The translations under genes were made by a program, and so were the position numbers. The notes under the pieces were generated by a model. That model saw nothing but the letters and a program-made list of their open reading frames with translations, searched no databases and had not been told where the DNA came from. Of a DNA stretch of 64,000 nt, positions 30,623 through 41,549 are shown one piece after another; positions within the stretch are counted from its first letter, which is position 1, and every line of letters begins with the position of its first letter. Origin of the DNA: Gorsachius magnificus (lineage: Eukaryota > Chordata > Aves > Pelecaniformes > Ardeidae); contig CM067081.1 in the NCBI GenBank assembly GCA_034008185.1, forward strand, positions 16,057,821-16,121,820, in the 5' to 3' direction.

Positions 30623-32284
30623 GTGGATGCAAGGGGGAACATTGCCACTAAGGATGAGGATAAGGCTGAGATACTCAACGCCTTCTTTGCCTCGGTCTTT
30701 AATGGCCCGACAAGTTATCCCCAGGGTACCCAGCCTCCTGAGCTGGAAGATGGGGACAGTGAGTGGAATGAACCCCCCATAATCCAGGAGGAAGCACTCT
30801 TTGACCTGCTATGCCACCTGGACATCCACAAGTCTATGGGGCCGGATGGGATCCACCCAAGAGTGCTGAAGGAGTTGGCAGAGGAGCTTGCCAAGCCATT
30901 CTCTATCATTTATCAGCAGTCCTGGAGAACAGGGGAGGTCCCAGATGACTGGAGCTTGGCAAATGTGACGCCTCTCTTCAAGAAGGGCCGGAAGGAGGAT
31001 CCGGGGAACTACAGACCAGTCAGCCTAACCTCGGTACCGGGGAAAATTATGGAACGGTTCATCTTGAGTGTGCTCACCAGGCACATGGAGGACAATCAGG
31101 GGATCAGGCCCAGTCAGCATGGGTTCATGAAAGGCAAGTCTTGCCTAACCAACCTGATTTCCTTCTATGACCAGGTGACCCACCTGGTAGATGAGGGAAA
31201 GGCTGTGGATGTTGTCTACCTGGACTTCAGCAAAGCCTTCGACACAGTCTCCCATAGCATTCTCGTGGAGAAGCTGGCAGTTCATGGCCTAGATGGATAT
31301 ACTCTTCGCTGGGTTAAAAACTGGCTGGGTGGCCGAGCCCAGAGAGTCGTGGTGAATGGAGCTAAATCCAGTTGGCGGCCGGTCACAAGCGGTGTCCCCC
31401 AGGGCTCAGTTCTAGGGCCGGTCTTGTTTAATATCTTTATCAATGACCTGGATGAGGGGATTGAGTGTGCCCTCAGTAAATTTGCAGATGACACCAAACT
31501 GGGTGGGAGTGTTGATCTGCTGGAGGGGAGGAGGGCTCTGCAGAGGGACCTGGACAGGCTGGATCGATGGGCCGAGGCCAATTGTATGAGGTTCAACAAG
31601 GCCAAGTGCCGGGTCCTGCACTTTGGTCACAACAACCCCATGCAGCGCTACAGGCTTGGGGAAGAGTGGCTGGAAAGCTGCCTGGTGGAAAAAGACCTGG
31701 GGGTGCTGGTTGACAGCCGGCTGAATATGAGCCAGCAGTGTGCCCAGGTGGCCAAGAAGGCCAATGGCATCCTGGCTTGTATCAGGAATAGTGTGGCCAG
31801 CAGGAGTAGGGAAGTGATCGTGCCCCTGTACTCGGTGCTGGTGAGGCCGCACCTCGAATACTGTGTTCAGTTTTGGGCCCCTCACTACAAGAAAGATGTT
31901 GCCTTGCTGGAACAGGTCCAGAGGAGAGCAACCAAGCTGGTGAGGGGTCTGGAACACAAGTCATACGAGGAGCGGCTGAGGGAACTGGGGTTGTTTAGTC
32001 TGGAGAAGAGGAGGCTGAGGGGAGACCTGATCGCCCTCTACAACTACCTGAAAGGAGGCTGTAGTGAGGTGGGGGTCGGCCTCTTCTCCCTGGTAACAGA
32101 TGATAGGACGAGGGGAAATGGCTTGAAGCTGCGCCAGGGCAGGTTTAGGCTAGACATTAGGAAAAACTTCTTCACCGAGAGGGTTGTCAGGCTCTGGAAT
32201 GGGCTGCCCAGGGAGGTGGTGGAGTCCTCATCCGTGGAGGTCTTTAAAAGAAGGATAGATGAGGTGCTCAGGGACATGGTTTAG
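30623..32284 (+). pseudogene. CR1 ORF2 part 2: reverse transcriptase
   Basis: 553 codons from the first ATG after the frameshift; the open frame itself starts earlier, at about 30520. Fingers and palm motifs are intact: [20 protein letters not shown], then motif [16 protein letters not shown] (about residue 195), motif [21 protein letters not shown] and the catalytic FADD (about residue 285). The C-terminal region typical of CR1 ([20 protein letters not shown]) follows, and the frame stops at the usual place before the 3' UTR. Catalytic residues look preserved, so loss of function rests on the upstream frameshift and 5' truncation. Confidence 0.92.
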
Positions 32285-32371
32285 TGGTGGGATGGCAGTG
32301 CTAGGTTAACGGTTGGACTTGATGATCTTAAAGGTCTTTTCCAACCGAGGTGATTCTATGATTCTATGAAT

Positions 32372-35299
32372 TCTTTCACGTGCTCTTTCCTGTCTCACCA
32401 CTAACTGACATCTCAAAATCTTGTCCCACACCCTGCAGATAGTACTACGGATCGCTATAAGATCAATTATTAATCTGTATAGGGAAAGTAAAAACCCAGT
32501 TTACATGCTGAGCTGGCAGATGGGGATGGAGCAGACACCTGACATTAAGCCTTGTAAATCTTTTTTCTCATTCATAAGCATTGTGTAACTCATCAGCAGA
32601 TTTTTGCGTAACAGAAGTTCCTCATTGGTTTCAAGCCCTTACAGCACGGGTGCTGTAACACAGGCTTCTGAGTGGCTCTCACTGCTTTTTCCTGTTTTCC
32701 AAGCAAACGGGCTGTTGTTCCTAGAAGCACTACTTTTGCCAAGAATGGTAACCACAAAAATTGCTGTGTACGTCACAGATTCAGAGGGCACAGACAGCAA
32801 GTCTCTTGCTTGTCAGGGTAGACAAGAAAAGAAGCTTGAGGCCCTGGGTTACCTTAGTGGGGAGGTGGCCAGCCGTCTGAGCTAGCGTGGGAAGAGTCCA
32901 CCACAAGAAACATGACGCTGGCAGTGGTTTTGCTGCTGCCAGTAAGGACCACAGAGTGCCACAGAACAGAGCGTTTCTTGGCCTGACTTTGTTGTTAAGG
33001 TTTAAATGAAAAATACACCTTCCTCCTCCAGATTAACTTTGCCCAGTTTGATTTTCATAGTGATTATAAAGAGCACTGACAGTAATCTGAACCAATAACA
33101 AAGAAATGAACTTTTGGGGAAAGAAGAAAAACATGCCAGCAGACAAAGCATTAAAAGGCAGGGGACCTAGTGCATACTTCTAAATATTTTTTCAAATTTA
33201 TATAATTTTCTGTCCTGTTTAAGATACACAATACTGCTGGGGAGAAAGCAGGTTTGTACAAATACTTTGTTCTGGGCTCAATCCTGCCATGGTGCTGAGC
33301 AGCAGAGCTTGCAGGGTGCCAATGGACCTCCCGCAGATGCTAAGCCTATGCTTGGAATAGCTCTCTGACCATGCTGGAGAGACTGATTTCAAGTCAACTG
33401 TAATTTGCTTCTACATCCATTATATTAAAGCCAAAGGATCCAGCACCTTTATATTCCTTAATCAGCAAAGCACAATTTAGGCCTTCAGCTTTCCATGACA
33501 TACAAGTTGCATTCCCTCAGTTTCTTTCCTCTTTTCTCCTTTGTTTAGTTGAGATCTTCAGGACTGAAGTATTTCCTTCCTTTCTTTTAGAGTGTATCAC
33601 CCAGACACTTCATCTGGCTGCTAAATTTTAGTAAATTCATCCCTTTCACACTTTAAATCTGTTACTTAGCATCTTATAGAAGCATTAGCATTCTGTGAAA
33701 GGAATTCAGTTATTTAATATAAATCACTAGCTGCTTTTCAAATGAGGTAGAAAGTATCCCTCTGTGTTTTTTCATACAGATTTGAGTAAATAAATACTTA
33801 TCTACATCTCATTAATCTCACAGAACTCTCACGGTTTCACCCCTACTAAATTTTACAAGGTTCTTCTGTATATCTTTAAATGTTTTAGAGGTCCTTTGGA
33901 AGTGAAAATAAAACACCATGATTATAACTGTCAAGAGAAATGAATGGTAATATACTGTGTCATCCACTTATACATAACTGAAAAAGAATATGAAACAAAG
34001 CTTCAGATTAAAATAAAGCTAAAAAACTATTCACAGATTTTATTGCCCATGTAGGTCATTACCTAGCAACTCTAGCTACTCTGTATTGTTTGTCGCAGCT
34101 TTCTTTTCTCTTTGCTGTATAAATAATAAGTTTGCTTTTAGAAAGAAGGAAGGGATGAGAGCAGTTGGAATAAGAATAATTTGTTTAGGAAAGCAGACCA
34201 CAACAAAATCAGGGAAGTGGTAAGTGCAATATTTGAGAAAATATTCTTAGTCTAAGAAAATAACCTAAGAGTGTTGGACAGAGTAACCTCTAAGAGAAGA
34301 AAATAAGGAAAAAGGTCAAAAGAAGATACCATTATACTTGAAGATACCTGAGAATAAGAAGAAATCAAGTAAGAAGTGGAAACACTACTAGGTATGAATG
34401 TAAAGTAACAGCAGTAGCATCTGGGCACAAAATGAGAAAGATTAAGACATGAAATCACTTTTGATTTTTAGGCATCACAAAAAAAAAAAAAAAAGACAAA
34501 GGAAACTTCGCTCTGTTGCTTAGCAGGTGAAGGACCCAGGTGGGGAAGTGGATCATCAATGTATGAACATCATCCATCAGGTGGGAACACAACGGATTCC
34601 CAGTGGGACTGTGAATTCCATGTAGTAGCCTACCTCCTCGGTCTGTTTTTATTCAACATTTTCGCCAAAAGCTGGATGGAGGAATGGGGAGTAAGACAGA
34701 ATGTGCCACCACATGTGCTTATACGCATCCTGGATGGCTTTCTCTATCAAGGAACTTGACCATCATTTGTTGGTTTTTTTTGGTTTTTTTTTACTTTTTT
34801 TTCAGATGTGTTTCTTTGCTCTTAAAGGTGCAGGAGCCAATGTATAGTAAATACTTGAAGTGCTGCAGGATTTGGCAAACTGATGAGTACATTTGTGTCT
34901 CTAAGACTCTACATTTGATAAAATATAATAATCAAGCAAAGATGAGCAGGCAGGCTATAGCAGCAGCAATGATGTTGCAGCTACTCCTGGAAAATGCTGT
35001 GTCTCTGTTTTTCTGTGACAGAACCTAAACCACACTTGGTACAATTTTAATTAATATGAATGTAAACATGAGTAAGGCACTATATAATCTCTGGCCAATA
35101 AATGGCATCACATAACTAAAGAGAAAAGCAATCATCAAACAAGTTTTAATTTTACCAGTGACTGTATGCTTCAAACACCAGTTACACCCAGTCAGGTTCC
35201 TAACATACGTGTATTCAGCTGAGACAGAATGAGCTAGACACATAATGTAGAGAAGTTGAACTGAAAGCAGGCCTGTAGTAGGTGAGCCACATTAGTGAC
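32372..35299. other. Intergenic, nothing recognised
   Basis: 2.9 kb of AT-rich sequence with no supported gene. It contains a run of 16 A at 34479-34494 and a T-rich stretch near 34770-34803; neither has a recognisable retrocopy attached. Confidence 0.55.
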
Positions 35300-35509
35300 G
35301 AGGAAGAACTTCTTTACTCTGAGGGTGATGGAGCACGGGAACAGGCTGCCCAGGGGGGTTGTGGAGTCTCCTTCTCTGGAGATACTCAAAGCCTGCCTGG
35401 ACGAAGTCCTGTGTAACATGCTCTAGAAGAACCTGCTTTAGCAGGGGGGTTGAACTAGATGATCTCCCAAGGTCCCTTCCAACCCTTGTGATTCTGTGAT
35501 TCTGTGATA
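35300..35509 (+). mobile_element. CR1 LINE, short 3' end
   Basis: About 210 bases of CR1 3' end: GGAAGAACTTCTTTACTCTG, GAGTCTCCTTCTCTGGAGAT, GATGATCTCCCAAGGTCCCT and the tail ATTCTGTGATTCTGTGAT. The ATTCTGTG octamer and the GGTTGAACTAGATGATCTCC wording mark a subfamily different from the 29.4-kb copy. Confidence 0.9.
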
Positions 35510-37204
35510 ATGAAATACTGAAGGGTGGCCACAGGCAGGAGGATGGGCTCTGGACACTGCTCCCACCATAGATCTGAAGCCAAAGTTGGAGTCTCAGGCA
35601 AAGGAGAGACCTGCTGCATGTCTTCTTCCTAGAAGGACTTTGTTTAACTTGTGAGTAGCTGCTGCTCCTCCTCCTTCTGAATATTACAGGTGGTGAAAAT
35701 TCCCTTATTTTGCAATTTATCAATATTCTGAAAGACATTTTGAGGGGGGTCTTATGAAATAAAGTACATGTGGATTTTGGTTTATTGGATTTCTTACATC
35801 TTTACCAGTGCAGATCGCTGTATACCATCTCTCAGATCACGAGCTCTCACTTCATTCAGGAACAGGCAGTCACTTACTGTGCCAGAATAAACTAATGACC
35901 ACATGAAACGATTGCTCTCAGAATTTCCGAGCCACAGTGAAATGAAGCCATATTGGATCCAGGACCTTTGCGTTTGTAAAAGCAGCTATTGGCTTCTGTT
36001 TTCTGGCATGCTGAGTAGTACTTGCAAGTCAGCTCTATTTAACGATTATTTCAGTGTTCTCTCAGAGTGCTATGGAAGTTGCTGATGCTTAGTTTTCTTT
36101 TTTAGTTATGTAGATCCTACATTATAGCTAATATACCACCAAGAAAGAGTGATACTTCCTTTAAGGATAAATTTCTTTGCCCAGGTGGCACATAAAATGA
36201 AAATACTTGACTAACAATCTGATATTGCCAATGGTTTGGGGTCAAAAATATATCAGTAAGAAAAAAAATAATCTTTGGTCTTCCTAGGATTTCAGATTAT
36301 TTGCCTCTCATAATACACAGATATTGATTCAGACTTGTAAGATAATGAAGCTGGTAGCCATGCTGCTCAGAGAGGGGTTGCTGAGGCACACAGTTTTGTG
36401 CAGTGGCTTTGTCTTTTATCCTTATGGTGTATTTTATGATTAATAATGCATATAGGGTATAATGTGGGTCCAATGGTCCATCCTTAATTCCTCTTCTTAA
36501 ATGCAGTGTGATTCAATGTAATTAATACATAGGGCAGAAGTACAAGAGGGAATGTTTTTCTCATTTATCCACCTATAGCATTATTCAGTAAATAAGAGTC
36601 ATACTGAACACTTAATTTTTAAGCAGTGGATATTGCAAACAGGTTTTGCCTTAGCTTTAGCCCATCTGGTCTGAAAGCTTCAATTGTTCTGCTCTTTCTC
36701 TGGAATCCTTTCTCATCACATACTTACTTTTGAAGCAAGCTCAAGGTGTTGTATTAAAAAACAAACATTCACCAAATTCTGATCTAAGAATAACTGTAAA
36801 AAATATAAAAATGCATGTTTACCAATGTCTTTAGAGCTGCCCTGTGGTTCTGCTATGAATTAAGTCTGTTCTGCTTTGGGAAACCACTGATGGGAGCCCA
36901 GAAGGATTTAATGTGTGCTATTTGCAGGATCCACTTCTTTGGCTGTAATAAGTTTAGATGGGAACAAAGAACACAATTTTGGCCTCAGCTGTTACCAGAA
37001 TTAGCTTATTTTGGGTAAGGTTGGTAGTATTTGACACAACACCAACATCTGAAGAATAATAAATATTATGAATGTGTTTCTAGGAGCAATCTGAGTGTCA
37101 TCACAGCTATATAGTCATGCAAGAGGGTGGGATCCCTCTCTGAGCTTCACAGATTCAAAGTCTGATCCTGTCGTTCACAGGACTTGGTGTACCCACATTG
37201 GTAA
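35510..37204. other. Intergenic, nothing recognised
   Basis: 1.7 kb of AT-rich sequence without a supported gene or repeat. Confidence 0.55.
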
Positions 37205-37295
37205 CATAGAATCATCATAGAATCATAGCATGTTTTGGGTTGGAAGGGACCTTTAGAGGCCATCTAGCCCAACCCCCATCATTTGCAGTTCCAGG
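37205..37295 (-). mobile_element. CR1 LINE tail fragment
   Basis: About 90 bases in minus orientation: octamer tail CATAGAATCATCATAGAATC, then TTTTGGGTTGGAAGGGACCT and CATCTAGCCCAACCCCC. Severely 5'-truncated. Confidence 0.88.
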
Positions 37296-39439
37296 TCCCA
37301 AAAGGACAAACAAAGAAAGGATGAGGAGAGAGGGTATAATACAAAATAGTAAAACTGGTAAGAGAAGTAGTTTATTTCATATATTTAATTCAGGTAATAA
37401 GAAAAGTGATGACACATCCCACAAAAAAACAGAATAAGGAGTAAAATGAGCAGTAAATCTTGAATTCTGACTTTTTATCCTTAAACAGAGAGCTGTGACT
37501 TTGCTACTGCTTGGAATTCAGAAGAAAAATATTTTTCCAATTAGAGATGGAGAGTCAAACCAGTCATTAAACACTGCTATAAATGTTCTGGAACAGGCTG
37601 CCAAGCACCAACTGACATTGAATCTGGGGTGTTGTCGCATGGCTTTGTGCTGAATTGAGCAATACAAAGCAGGAATTATTTTAACCTGGAGCATTGATTA
37701 GTGTCCATTACTTAACACAGAAATGTAACAAAATAATATAACTGTAGTCCTTTTACAATAAAGAGCTAATTTTGTCTGTTCATTGCTCTGATTTGTGTTC
37801 CAGATTACTCCTGGCTCTAAAAGCAAAAATAAAACATGAACTGCAGTGGTTGCAATTTAGGAGAACTCTTGTTTGAGTGACTGTGAGTGGTAAATGCAGG
37901 GCTAGACAGAAATTCCCTGGCTGCAAATCAGAGCCCAGCCCAGATGCCTGCCAAAAGGGGGTGAGTGGTTTTACTTCACTTTGTTTTTGCCAAACCATTC
38001 TGTTCATGAAAAGTTACCTGGAAATACAGAAACCTGGATATAATATGCTGCACTTGAGTCAAGGCTCTTCTCTCCAACAAAGAGGTAGCCTTCTGCTAGA
38101 ATCATAATGGAAATAATAAAAATAAGAGATGGGGAGGACTATTGTCATGAGTTATCTCATCCATCCTCCCTGCCAACACAGGATTATTACCAACCGTGCC
38201 CAAATTAGAGTTTTGTGCCAAGTAGGTTTTAGGAAGCCTGAAGTTTGTAGAATTTTCTGTGGAAAAATATCATATTTATTTTCCTTTTGAGCTTAAATTT
38301 TCAAATGTGCAGTGTCACTGTTAATTACGCCTACGCCAATCCCTTGTAAAATGACCCAATATCCTCATTCTTCTCAACAGCATGAAAATAAACCGATTAT
38401 CCAGCTTTGACCAAAACTTGTGCTCTTGGTTGGATGCTCCAGGCCCCAAGATATAGATATGATAAGGATAACTGAGCAGTGACGTATGTGCTAAGAACTT
38501 TGGTTCGTTGGGAATTATAGGACTTCATGGACACTGATGCATTTCCTACATTTTTTTTTTTTTTCCCAATACAGGGTAATGAGCTACCTTGTCAAAGGTA
38601 TCTAACAATTCATACATGCATCTAGCTGGATTTTAAAAAATGTGGAGGCAGCAATGGGAGCTGGGTACTCAAGTTCTCTACATATTTGACACCAAGCTGC
38701 AAAGTAAGCATTGGCATATTTTTAAGACCAGTCATGTTCTGTTCAACAATTCAATTACGAAGTTAAGTCAAATACTGAATAGAAACTTCCAGGAATGACT
38801 GATGTTTGTGGCTGGAATGTCTATATGGAATTACAACAGTTTTTAAAGTCTGTGCTATACCCATGCTAAAACCTTTAGTGGACCAAATCTAGAATTGTCA
38901 GGAAAAAATACATTATTTTTGTATTGTTGTTCTATTATACTATATATATATGCTATCCAAACACTTTATAAACATATACATATGTATAAAGTATTTATAT
39001 ACTAGAGCTAGGGAAAGGGAATTATGCTCAAGAAAGCCAACATCAGGATTCATAAACTCTGGGGTTTAGTCCCGGGTCTAATCAACTGCATCAGTCTGCT
39101 CTTTCTGATGAGAGTCTTCCTTGAAGAATGAATCCCTGGGTTTTACCACAGTTTGACCATGAACAGTTGTAGCAGTATAGGTTTTGAGATCTTACGCTAT
39201 TCTCATGAGGAACCACGGTGAGGGTTAGACTTTTATATGACAGTTGATATGGATGATTGCCAAGGAAAAAGAGAAAAAAGGGCCTGATTATAAAATCCTT
39301 TTGAGAAGCTTTATACATATGAACAGAAGCAAACAGGCTTGTATATGTGTTCAAATTTTTACAAGATTAGAAACACTAATCATCTGAGAACCCTACAGCA
39401 GAAGAATTCATAAGTTAAAATGACTGTGTTTAAACAAGG
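37296..39439. other. Intergenic, nothing recognised
   Basis: 2.1 kb of AT-rich sequence with a 15-base T run near 38551 and a TATATATATA patch near 38940. No gene supported. Confidence 0.55.
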
Positions 39440-40722
39440 CTGAAGAGTGATGGCCCTTTTTCCCTGGGCAGCCGAGGGCTGGGCCTCCCATCAGCCCTGC
39501 CTCCCCCCAGTGACATGGCGGCCGTGTCACAGCGGGCAGAATGCTGGTGCTGGCCGTGTCACAGGGGGGTGGCGACACGGCCGCCCAGCACGGCTCTGGA
39601 AACGGCTGGGCGCTGAGCCGGCCCAGACTGCGGGCGAGCAGGCGGGTGAGCCCGGGCTGCGGCGAGAGGGCAGGGAGGAGAGGGCAGGGCTGCTGGGCCC
39701 GGGCAGGGAGGCAGGGCTTGCTCCTGGCGCCACAGAGGGGCCTGCTCCTCCTTTGCCTTCCAGAGCCGGAGGCTCACACAGGGACAGGACCAGGGCACTG
39801 CACGCTCCTGTCCTCGGCCACACAGCCAGGGAGATTCACTGCCTTCTACAAGGGCGCCGACACAAAGTTAAGGCATCAGGACTCTGGGCAGGGCTTGCCC
39901 GTGGGGAGCCAGGGTGCCTGCTCCCTTTGGGTGTTCCTGTTATCCTCTCTTTTGCAGCCGCACGCCCAGACGGGGACAGGACCAGAGCACGGCGCGCTCC
40001 CATCCTCCGCCACACAGCCAGGGAGATTCGTTACCTGCTACAAGGGCGCCGACACAAAGTTAAGGAATCCAAAATGACACCAGCTCTTGGCACCAACCTA
40101 GTGATGCAGTAGCACTCTGAGTGGGCGGTTGGCTGGTGGTGGCCCACGCCACCATGGGATGGGGGTCTCCTGGCTGCCAGGGAGATGTGGAATGGACAGC
40201 CTTGGCCTGAGGCTGGCAGAGCCCTGGGCAGGGCTTGCCCATGGGGAGCCAGGGTGCCTGCTCCCTTTGGATGTTGCTGTTATCCTGTCTTTTGCAGCCG
40301 CACGCCTGGACAGGGACAGGACCAGAGCACAGCTCATTCCTGTCCTCGGCCACACAGCCAAGGAGATTCGCTGCCTTCTGCAAGGGCGCTGACACAAAGT
40401 TAAGGCATCAGGACTCTGACAGAGCCCTGGGCAGGGCTTGCCCATGGGGATGTTGCTATTGCTCCCTTGGGTGTTGCTGTTATCCTGTCTTTTGCAGCCG
40501 CACTCCCGGACAGGGACGGGACCAGACCATGGCGCAGTCCCAGCCCCTCCCTCTGCAGCCGCTCAGCCAGAGGTTTCGGCACCTTCCGACAAAGCCATTG
40601 ACCTAAGGCCAAGGAAGCACACACAGCCCCAGTCTGCACCGCGCCATGGTCCCGCCGGCAGCTGGAGGCTCCCCACAGCCGTGGACAAGGGGAGCTCCGC
40701 GCCACCCGCCCTCTCTGTCTGA
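39440..40722. repeat. GC-rich island with an unrecognised ~200-bp tandem repeat
   Basis: A sharply GC-rich block in AT-rich surroundings. A unit of about 195-200 bases recurs roughly 3.5 times. The landmark GGGACAGGACCAG-GCAC occurs at about 39780, 39974, 40312 and 40514, the last as GGGACGGGACCAGACCAT. ACACAAAGTTAAGG occurs at about 39861, 40054 and 40393, and CTCTTTTGCAGCCGCAC or CTGTCTTTTGCAGCCGCAC at about 39943, 40280 and 40484. The second and third units are separated by about 145 extra bases (40070-40215). Several frames stay open through the block (up to 221 codons), as expected of GC-rich repeats. I do not recognise the family. It could be a minisatellite, a CpG-island-like element or tandemly duplicated exons. 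Confidence 0.85.
39517..39585. repeat. Inverted repeat at the start of the GC-rich island
   Basis: GGCGGCCGTGTC (39517-39528) and its exact reverse complement GACACGGCCGCC (39574-39585) flank a 45-base spacer. The spacer holds another GGCCGTGTC (39552-39560), which could pair with the same right arm over a 13-base loop. These arms could form alternative stem-loops. Confidence 0.85.
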
Positions 40723-40823
40723 AACTGACCTTGACATAAAATTTTCTGATTCAGGAGCCATTGGCTGCTGCTTCTGCTTTGTGTGTTCTTTTGGGAGAAA
40801 GCTCTGAGGCCTTTTTCTTACTG

Positions 40824-41549
40824 TCATAGAATCATAGAATGGTTTGGGTTGGAAGGCACCTTTAAAGATTATCTAGTCCAATCCCCTGCCATGGATAGGG
40901 ACACCTTTCACTAGATCAGGTTCCTCAAAGACCCACCCTACCTGGCCTTGAACACTTCCAGGAAGGGGGCACCCACAACTTCTCTGGGCAACCTGGTCCA
41001 GTGTTTCACCACCTCACAGTAAATAATTTCTTCCTAATATCTAATCTAAACCTATCCTCTTTCAATGCAAAACCGTTACCCCCTCATCCTATCACTACAC
41101 TCCTTGACAAAGAGTCCCTTTCCATATTTTCTCTAGTCCCTATTTTAAGTATTGAAAGGCTGCAATAAGGTCTCCCCGCAGTCTTCTCTTCTCCAGGCTG
41201 AACAAGCCCAACTCTCTCAGCGTTTCTTCATAGGAGAGGTGTTCCATCCCTCTAATAATTTTTTTAGCCCTCCTCCGGACCCACTCCAACTATTCTATGT
41301 CTTTCCAGTGCTGAGGGCTCCAGAGCTGGATGCAGTACTCCAGATGAGGTCTCACCAGAGCAGAGTAGAGGGGCAGAATCACCTCCCTTGACCTGCTGGC
41401 CACGCTTCTCCTGATGCAGCCCAGGGTACGGTTGACCTTCTGGGCCGCCAGCACACATTGCTGGCTCATGTCCAGTTTTCATCCATCAGTATCCCCAAGT
41501 CCTTCTCTGCAGGGCTGTTCTCAATTCACTCATCATCCAGCCTGTATCC
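40824..41549 (-). mobile_element. CR1 LINE 3' fragment
   Basis: A 0.73-kb minus-strand CR1 starting with the CATAGAATCATAGAATGG tail and running through TTCTCTGGGCAACCTGGTCC, GGCTCCAGAGCTGGATGCAG and GTACGGTTGACCTTCTGGGC. The 5' truncation is near 41549. Same subfamily type as 26731-28125, with several small indels. It lies immediately beside the GC-rich island. Confidence 0.92.

Larger units (their letters stand above)
29388..32371 (+). mobile_element. CR1 LINE with nearly complete ORF2
   Basis: A 3.0-kb plus-strand CR1 copy covering the ORF1/ORF2 junction, the endonuclease, the reverse transcriptase, the short 3' UTR and a tail of two ATTCTATG octamers. ORF1 and the 5' UTR are missing, as is usual for truncated copies; the left boundary is uncertain by a few tens of bases. 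The coding sequence is open apart from one frameshift near 30505-30520, so this is the best preserved and probably the youngest copy in the window. Confidence 0.93.

Noticed and set aside
31412..31957. 181-codon minus-strand open frame
   Set aside because: Antisense shadow of the intact CR1 reverse transcriptase at 29388-32371.
34479..34494. A16 run considered as the tail of a retrotransposed gene copy
   Set aside because: No gene-like sequence precedes it and no flanking target duplication is evident.
39447..40112. 221-codon open frame in the GC-rich island, considered as a gene
   Set aside because: Several overlapping frames on both strands are equally open and low in complexity (rich in Gly, Ala, Arg, Pro), as expected of GC-rich repeats. 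No domain is recognisable. Kept as a repeat with a finding instead.
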